Source: Akkermansia muciniphila
GTDB taxonomy: Bacteria > Verrucomicrobiota > Verrucomicrobiia > Limisphaerales > UBA9464
Direction: 5' to 3'
Length of the DNA: 42,884 nt
NCBI GenBank assembly: GCA_945900455.1
Contig: CAMDJH010000017.1
Coordinates: 1-42,884, forward strand
The notes below the pieces were generated by a model. It saw only the letters and a program-made list of their open reading frames with translations. It made no database searches and was not told the origin of the DNA. Below are positions 42,174 to 42,884 of the stretch, in pieces (position 1 is the first letter of the stretch; each line of letters begins with the position of its first letter). The position numbers were made by a program, and so were the translations under genes.

Positions 42174-42301
42174 GCATCCCGAAGTTGTTGGTAGAGGTTG
42201 TTGCGTTGCGACAACCCCGCCCGCGTACAGCGGGCGGAACAGGGCCGCAGCGCGGTTCGTGCCGCGCCTGAACGGCGCGGGGACGCCGCAGCGCGGCGTC
42301 C
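42174..42301. repeat. Cluster of adjacent hairpins (REP/BIME-like)
   Basis: After an 18-base string shared with 30102-30119 come five inverted repeats in about 105 bases. They are GTTGTTGC-GTT-GCGACAAC (42197-42215, one G-T pair), CCGCCCGC-GTACA-GCGGGCGG (42217-42237), GCGCGG-TTCGTG-CCGCGC (42250-42267), CCGCGCC-TGAAC-GGCGCGG (42262-42280) and GGACGCCGC-AGC-GCGGCGTCC (42293-42301 pairs with 42281-42289). The third and fourth share an arm and exclude one another. It ends about 55 bases before the IS91 relic. Confidence 0.75.
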
Positions 42302-42355
42302 GCACCCTTCTCCAGCAAATTATTGATAGGCATTTGCTTATCGCTCCGCGGCTAA

Positions 42356-42884
42356 CGCAAGGTCCAAGCCACCGCCGCACACCTCGTTGATCACGTTCTC
42401 CTCCCCGTCCCACACCGCCACTTCGTTTTGGCCTTGCCCAAGCTGCTTCGTCCCCTCTTTCAGCGCCACCGCGGACTTCTCAGGCGCATCGCGACCCTCG
42501 CTCAGAAAACCATTACCGAGGCCCTCCAGCTCGCCCTCAATCTCCCCAAAGGTATTCCGGCCTTTGTTCTCGCCCTCCACACCTATGGCGAATACCTCGA
42601 TTTTCATCCTCGTGTTCACGCACGGGTCGCCGACGGTCTGCTCGATTCCGACGGCATCTTCCAACTCGCACCGGAGATCTCGGATAGCGTTCTTTCCGAA
42701 CTCTTTCGCAATCGAGTTTTCAAGGAACTGCTCGGCCACAAACTCATCTCCCCAGAACTGGTTGCCCGCATGAAGACCTGGAAACATTCCGGCTTCAACG
42801 TTCACTCCGGCCGTTCCGTGCCACCAGAAAACCGCGCCGAACGCGAACAACTCTGCCAATACGTCCTCCGCAATCCCTTCTCCG
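42356..42884 (+). pseudogene. Truncated IS91/IS801-type transposase, runs off the window
   Basis: The frame opens after a TAA at 42353 without a start codon. It reads from VPHRHFVLALPKLLRPLFQR through GEYLDFHPRVHARVADGLLD to MKTWKHSGFNVHSGRSV and CQYVLRNPFS at the window edge. These are the middle and late parts of Y2 (HUH) transposases of the IS91 group; the N-terminal zinc-binding region (about 75 residues with CxxC motifs) is absent. The HUH site, normally HVH or HIH in FHPHVHALV, is RVH here (CGT at 42611-42613), so the first metal ligand is lost. The relic is therefore inactive. The open minus-strand frame over it is a shadow. Confidence 0.8.

Noticed and set aside
42338-42859. 173-residue open frame on the minus strand
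   Set aside because: It lies antisense to a clear transposase frame and shows no family motif; the plus-strand translation is the real one.

Overview
The window looks like chromosomal DNA from a Verrucomicrobiota bacterium, perhaps of the Pedosphaera/Limisphaerales type; a planctomycete is the main alternative. The case rests on gene content: two operons of very large secreted CxxCH proteins (DUF1587/1592/1588/1585 and PSCyt1/DUF1549/DUF1553) with DUF1552 and DUF1501 partners, a CotH/lamin-tail protein, a RAYT transposase and a GC-rich sequence full of small palindromes. No rRNA, convincing tRNA or CRISPR array was found.

Layout. 1-473 is decayed DNA with a hydrolase fragment and an internally deleted RAYT copy. 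474-5781 (minus) is a tightly coupled operon: DUF1592-type haem protein, DUF1552 protein, ankyrin protein. 5900-6868 is an intact RAYT transposase with the same left end as the decayed copy. 6983-12980 (minus) is a second operon: PSD1-type haem protein, DUF1501 protein, Gfo/Idh/MocA oxidoreductase with an 11-base homopolymer. 13103-16318 holds a secreted NGN-repeat propeller protein and a CotH/lamin-tail protein, end to end. 16446-20379 (minus) holds a lipoprotein, a TIGR03862-type flavoprotein and an XPD/DinG-like helicase fused to a RecB-type nuclease. 20652-21595 is a coupled two-gene module, a nucleotidyltransferase-fold protein plus a small partner, with a toxin-antitoxin-like layout.

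21639-31934 is a stress and energy region. It has a metal P-type ATPase with a Cys-rich miniprotein and its own promoter, an isoprenylcysteine methyltransferase-like protein, PEP synthase, a two-domain and a divergent three-domain universal stress protein, a cytochrome c'-like protein and a dihydrolipoyl dehydrogenase-like flavoprotein. 31945-35582 holds a 58-residue membrane miniprotein, a RmlD-like reductase coupled to GluQ-RS, a GlcD-type oxidase and a DUF2007 protein. 35590-38150 is an MlaD-MlaF-MlaE lipid transport operon. 38231-40825 holds an MFS drug-type exporter and a TolC-like outer membrane protein. 40923-41924 is an orphan Dpp/OppC-type permease with a palindrome in its 5' coding end. 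41925-42884 holds repeat DNA and a broken IS91-type transposase running off the window.

How the genes fit together. The two haem-protein operons share one plan: a large exported CxxCH protein, a DUF1552 or DUF1501 partner, and a variable third gene. The order USP, ppsA, methyltransferase with a divergent USP recalls energy-limitation regulons elsewhere, but no regulator site could be shown. The most system-like little-known units are the nucleotidyltransferase module and the Cys-rich miniprotein/P-ATPase pair.
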